Source: Streptomyces nojiriensis (GTDB lineage Bacteria > Actinomycetota > Actinomycetes > Streptomycetales > Streptomycetaceae). Taken from it: a stretch of 64,000 nt of DNA. The notes beneath the pieces are model-generated. The model did not search any database, was not told the origin of the DNA, and saw only the letters and a list, made by a program, of their open reading frames with translations. Location of the stretch: the NCBI RefSeq assembly GCF_017639205.1, contig NZ_CP071139.1, forward strand, positions 6,013,501 through 6,077,500, given 5' to 3'. A program made the translations under genes and the position numbers. Every line of letters starts with the position of its first letter. Positions within the stretch are counted from its first letter, which is position 1. This document shows positions 60,910 through 64,000 of this stretch, one piece after another.

Positions 60910-61416
60910 GTGTTCGAGATCCGCGTCATCTGCCGTCCGGCCGAGGCACCCGAGATCACCAAGGCCTTGGCCGAGACGTTCACGACCGGCCCGGTCCGCC
61001 GACACCCCACCCGCGACGGCGAGCGCGTCCGGCTGTACGTCACCGCCGAGCAGCAGCCGAGCCACTGGCCCGCGCCCGAGACCGCCTACGCCGCCGCACC
61101 GAGCGTCATCAGCGAGATCGGATGGACGGCCCGAGGAGTCCGTGACTGCCTGCACGGCGTCCATGTCCGCGAGTTCTGGCTCCGCAAGGCCGCGCTCCTG
61201 GACCGCATCGCCCTTACCGACGACGACCCCGTGAGCGGCGACGCCGCCACCCTCGCCGTCGAAGCGGCCCGCCGCCTGATGGACATCGACCAGACCGCCG
61301 GCATCGGCCCCAGCGGCTACGCCGACGGCCCGTACACCCCGGACCACCCGGACAGCGTCCGCGAGCCCCGCGGCTACGTCCGCCAGGAGTACGCCCTCTG
61401 GAAGCGGCACCACTAG
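60910..61416 (+). CDS. Conserved AICE hypothetical protein
   Basis: 168 residues. FEIRVICRPAEAPEITKALA at the start resembles a ferredoxin-like or DNA-binding fold; the remainder is mixed (CLHGVHVREFWLRKAALLDR). GTG 60910 has AAGGAG 6 nt upstream. Ends 5 bp before the second hairpin leader. No function known. Confidence 0.72.
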   Translation: MFEIRVICRPAEAPEITKALAETFTTGPVRRHPTRDGERVRLYVTAEQQPSHWPAPETAYAAAPSVISEIGWTARGVRDCLHGVHVREFWLRKAALLDRIALTDDDPVSGDAATLAVEAARRLMDIDQTAGIGPSGYADGPYTPDHPDSVREPRGYVRQEYALWKRHH

Positions 61417-61420
61417 CTGT

Positions 61421-61492
61421 GCCCGGGGCGGTCGCCTCTCGCCAAAGACCGCGACCGCCCCGGTTCTCCGTCCCTTCGACAGAAACAGGAGA
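61421..61492 (+). promoter_or_regulatory. Hairpin leader, copy 2
   Basis: 72 bp identical to 62,440-62,511. A stem CGGGGCGGTCGC / GCGACCGCCCCG encloses a loop ctctcgccaaagacc; then ttctccgtccc and AGGAGA. It could work as an attenuator or an RNA-protein switch for the following gene. Confidence 0.8.
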
Positions 61493-61499
61493 TCCCCGC

Positions 61500-62435
61500 G
61501 TGAGCCCTCCCACCACCTTGCGACTCGGGTCACTGTGCACCGGTTACGGCGGCCTCGACATGGCCGTGCAGCGCGTGCTCGGCGGCTCGCTTGTATGGGT
61601 TGCGGACAACGACCCTGGAGCCTCCCGCATCCTCGCCCACCGCCACCCGCAGGTGCCCAACCTCGGCGACATCACCGCCACCGACTGGGCGGAGGCGCCG
61701 CCAGTCGATGTCGTCCTCGGCGGCTACCCGTGCCAGCCATTCAGCACAGCTGGCAAGCGAAAGGGAACCGGAGATGCCCGCCACATCTGGCCCCATATCG
61801 CAGACGCCCTTGGCGTTCTACGACCCCGACTCGCGGTGTTTGAGAACGTCGCAGGGCACCTTTCCCTCGGATTCGACATCGTCCTCGCCGACCTTGCCGC
61901 CCTCGGGTTCGATGCGAAGTGGGGCACTGTTCGTGCGTCCGACGTTGGCGCTGCCCACCAGCGCAACCGCCTCTTCTTCTGTGCCTGGCCTGCCAACACC
62001 AGCAGCCAGGGATTGGCGGGGCGGTGGGCAGAATGGGCAGCTCCCCACCGCGATCACTTCGCTGTTCCCGACCGAGGCGACCGGAGCCGGGGGCGCGGGA
62101 CAGGGCCATATAGACCTGCCGGGGTACAAGGGGGACCTGACGCTCCCCTCGGCAGCGCAACGAACTGGGGCGAGTACGCCCCGGCCATCCTCAGCTGGGA
62201 GTCCGCCCTCGGACGGACAGCTCCCGAGCCAACTGACCCTGTGGGACGGCTGAGCCCCGCATTCGTGGAATGGCTCATGGGGTTGCCCGCCGGCCACGTC
62301 ACCGAGGTACCCGGGCTCTCCCGCACCGCGCAGCTCAAGGCACTCGGCAACGGCGTCGTCCCGCAACAGGCTGCTCATGCCATCCGCGCGCTGCTCGCCT
62401 CCACCGCGGCCGATCACATCACGGCCGCCGCCTAG
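61500..62435 (+). CDS. C5-cytosine DNA methyltransferase, probable frame-shifted recognition region
   Basis: 311 residues. Motif I (LCTGYGGLDMAV), motif IV (GGYPCQPFS), motif VI (ENVAGH), motif VIII (QRNRLFF) and the end motif (LKALGNGVVPQQA) are in order. Between motif VIII and IX (about 61,985-62,160) the reading frame looks wrong: a +1 frame reads GLPTPAARDWRGGGQNGQLP, as in related enzymes. The ORF remains open. No restriction nuclease is adjacent. GTG 61500. The element may methylate its own DNA to evade host restriction. Confidence 0.85.
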   Translation: MSPPTTLRLGSLCTGYGGLDMAVQRVLGGSLVWVADNDPGASRILAHRHPQVPNLGDITATDWAEAPPVDVVLGGYPCQPFSTAGKRKGTGDARHIWPHIADALGVLRPRLAVFENVAGHLSLGFDIVLADLAALGFDAKWGTVRASDVGAAHQRNRLFFCAWPANTSSQGLAGRWAEWAAPHRDHFAVPDRGDRSRGRGTGPYRPAGVQGGPDAPLGSATNWGEYAPAILSWESALGRTAPEPTDPVGRLSPAFVEWLMGLPAGHVTEVPGLSRTAQLKALGNGVVPQQAAHAIRALLASTAADHITAAA

Positions 62436-62439
62436 ATAC

Positions 62440-62511
62440 GCCCGGGGCGGTCGCCTCTCGCCAAAGACCGCGACCGCCCCGGTTCTCCGTCCCTTCGACA
62501 GAAACAGGAGA
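62440..62511 (+). promoter_or_regulatory. Hairpin leader, copy 3
   Basis: Identical over 72 bp to the leader at 61,421-61,492, with ATG 62520 of the replication gene 8 bp beyond. Shared control of the methyltransferase and replication gene is implied. Confidence 0.8.
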
Positions 62512-62519
62512 CCACCAGC

Positions 62520-64000
62520 ATGACACCCGAACCGGAGTCGGAGCAGTACGCCTCCGTGCTGCCCCTGCGGGCAGCGCCCGCGGGCAACCTGGAGCGTGTC
62601 CCGCCGCACGACCTGGAGGCCGAACAGGCCGTGGTCGGGGCCCTGATGCTGGCCCCCGAGGTCACTGCGCACGTGGCTGCGGCGATGGACCCCGCCGACC
62701 ACTACCGCCCGGCGCACGAGACGATTCACCGCGCGATCCTGGACCTGCACTGCCGGGGCCAGGCCGCGGACCCCATCACCCTCGGCCATCACCTCGACCA
62801 CGCCGGCGTCCTCGGCAAGGTCGGCGGACGGCCCTACCTCCACACCCTTGTCCAGGCCGTCCCCAGCACGGCCAACGCCGAGTACTACGCCGGGATCGTC
62901 CACCAGCTGGCGCGCCGCCGCCGCAGCATCGAAGCCGGTACTCGCATCGTCCAGGCCGGCATGTCCCCGGACGCCACGGACGACGACCTGCGTGAGGCCC
63001 TGGCCCTGGGAGCCGAGACCATCCCGGCGACATGGGCAGAACCCATCCCGCTCAACGTCCAGCCCAAGCTCCCGCCCTTCCCCACACAAGCCCTCCCCAG
63101 GTGGCTCGCCGACTACGTCGCCGCCGTAGCCGAGGAGACCCAGACCCCGCCCGATATGGCCGGAGCGCTGGCCCTCTCCGTCCTGTCCGCTGCCTCCGGC
63201 GGTCGCGCCGTGGTCCAGGTGCGCGGTCGCTGGAGGGAGCCCACTAACCTGTTCGTGGTCGTCGCGCTCGGTCCCGCCAACCGGAAGTCCTCTGTCTTCG
63301 CCGCGATGACCCGCCCCCTGTACGAGGCGGAGAAGAGCCTCGTGGAGGGGGCGAACCTCACGATCGTGGAGGCGGAGGTCACCGCGAGGATGGCCCGCGA
63401 GGCAGCGGAGAAGGCCGCAGCCCAGGCCGCGAAGGCGGAAGGGCCGGAGCGAGACAACCTGATCGCCGAGGCCATCGGCCTCGCCCAGGTCGCCGAAACC
63501 CTGACCGTGCCGGCCAGCCCGCGGCTCCTCGCTGATGACGCCACTCCCGAGGTCATCACCACCCTCCTGGCCGAGCAGGGCGGCAGGCTCGCGGTCATGT
63601 CCGCCGAGGGCGGCATCTTCGACATCATCGCCGGGCGGTACTCGGGCATCCCCAACTTGGAGGTCTTCCTCAAGGGCCACGCTGGCGACCGGCTCCGGGT
63701 GGACCGCCGGAGCCGTGAGGAGTTCATCGAAGCCCCGGCCCTCACCATGGGCTTGGCCGTCCAGCCCAGCGTTCTCGAAGAGATCGGCAAGAACCGCGGC
63801 TTCGATGGCCGCGGCCTGCTGGCCCGCTTCCTGTACTGCCTGCCCGAATCCCTGGTCGGCCGCCGGAGGATCAATCCGGACCAGGTGCCGCCCGCCGTGG
63901 CGGCGACGTACGAGCGCAACGTGTACGCCCTCACCTTGCGGCTGGCCGACTGGACGGACCCTCTCGTCATCCAGCTCACCCCCGAAGTCGATCGGGCCCT
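62520..64000 (+). CDS. Replication protein: DnaB N-terminal domain plus DUF3987 (cut by window edge)
   Basis: At least 493 residues; the stop is outside the window. Residues about 20-140 are a DnaB-N type domain (VPPHDLEAEQAVVGALMLAP, then ADPITLGHHLDHAGVLGKVG and QAVPSTANAEYYAGIVHQLA). From about residue 180 the sequence follows DUF3987 (LPRWLADYVAAVAEETQTPP, then FVVVALGPANRKSSVFAAMT in place of a P-loop, and LMVMSAEGG-like LAVMSAEGGIFD). Known in Streptomyces plasmids and elements. Probably the element's replication helicase/primase. ATG 62520 after the third hairpin leader. Confidence 0.87.
   Translation, partial: MTPEPESEQYASVLPLRAAPAGNLERVPPHDLEAEQAVVGALMLAPEVTAHVAAAMDPADHYRPAHETIHRAILDLHCRGQAADPITLGHHLDHAGVLGKVGGRPYLHTLVQAVPSTANAEYYAGIVHQLARRRRSIEAGTRIVQAGMSPDATDDDLREALALGAETIPATWAEPIPLNVQPKLPPFPTQALPRWLADYVAAVAEETQTPPDMAGALALSVLSAASGGRAVVQVRGRWREPTNLFVVVALGPANRKSSVFAAMTRPLYEAEKSLVEGANLTIVEAEVTARMAREAAEKAAAQAAKAEGPERDNLIAEAIGLAQVAETLTVPASPRLLADDATPEVITTLLAEQGGRLAVMSAEGGIFDIIAGRYSGIPNLEVFLKGHAGDRLRVDRRSREEFIEAPALTMGLAVQPSVLEEIGKNRGFDGRGLLARFLYCLPESLVGRRRINPDQVPPAVAATYERNVYALTLRLADWTDPLVIQLTPEVDRA

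Overview
The window is a stretch of Streptomyces chromosome. It has very high GC, GTG/TTG starts, rare CTAG, a complete conservon operon, a Ku/LigD/ligase end-joining set and many actinomycete-only DUF families. Positions 1 to about 46,828 read as chromosomal backbone. From about 46,829 to the right edge it enters an integrated mobile element of the actinomycete integrative and conjugative (AICE) type, and the element is still open at 64,000.

Backbone, left to right. A two-component pair (kinase cut by the window edge) is followed by a GH3 glycosidase divergent to a TetR regulator. Next come a MITE-like repeat carrying an IS481-family insertion, a lipoprotein divergent to a GT-C-type glycosyltransferase, a rhodanese, a DUF4097 lipoprotein, and Lon with an HspR (HAIR) operator. 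A MarR regulator, a PP2C-like phosphatase and the conservon CvnA-B-C-D plus a styrene-monooxygenase-like flavoenzyme follow. Then an NlpC/P60 hydrolase, an ECF sigma cluster, an HSL-type esterase, a SEDS protein with a class B PBP, and a second MITE copy. Two divergent diiron oxygenases with a TetR regulator, a lipoprotein/histidine kinase pair without a response regulator, a NERD protein, and Ku / LigD-polymerase / ATP-dependent ligase come next. The backbone ends with small conserved proteins, a decayed gene, XdhC, two envelope proteins and a stray phage-type holin.

Mobile element. The 3' half of a tRNA-Arg(CCG) gene (about 46,829-46,871, minus strand) with its terminator on the left marks one attachment junction. 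Because the 3' half and the terminator stay on the chromosomal side, the element lies to the right. The restored tRNA and the integrase should lie beyond 64,000. Just inside this end is low-GC cargo: a small two-helix membrane protein overlapping an 1170-residue NACHT ATPase with eleven 34-residue HEAT-like repeats. Both proteins carry the same 22-residue motif, twice in the first and once in the second, suggesting one two-component STAND system, possibly anti-phage. A minus-strand block follows: RibD-like deaminase and reductase, an XRE/TPR regulator and a GntR regulator. The plus-strand transfer and replication block holds a small protein, a GGDEF diguanylate cyclase, membrane proteins, an RRQRL zinc protein, a TraB/FtsK translocase, a GCTAGC repeat cluster (candidate clt), Spd-like small proteins, a C5 cytosine methyltransferase and a DnaB-N/DUF3987 replication protein cut by the window edge. 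Three of its transcription segments begin with the same hairpin leader.

Functions are assigned from motifs read by eye. No database search was run.
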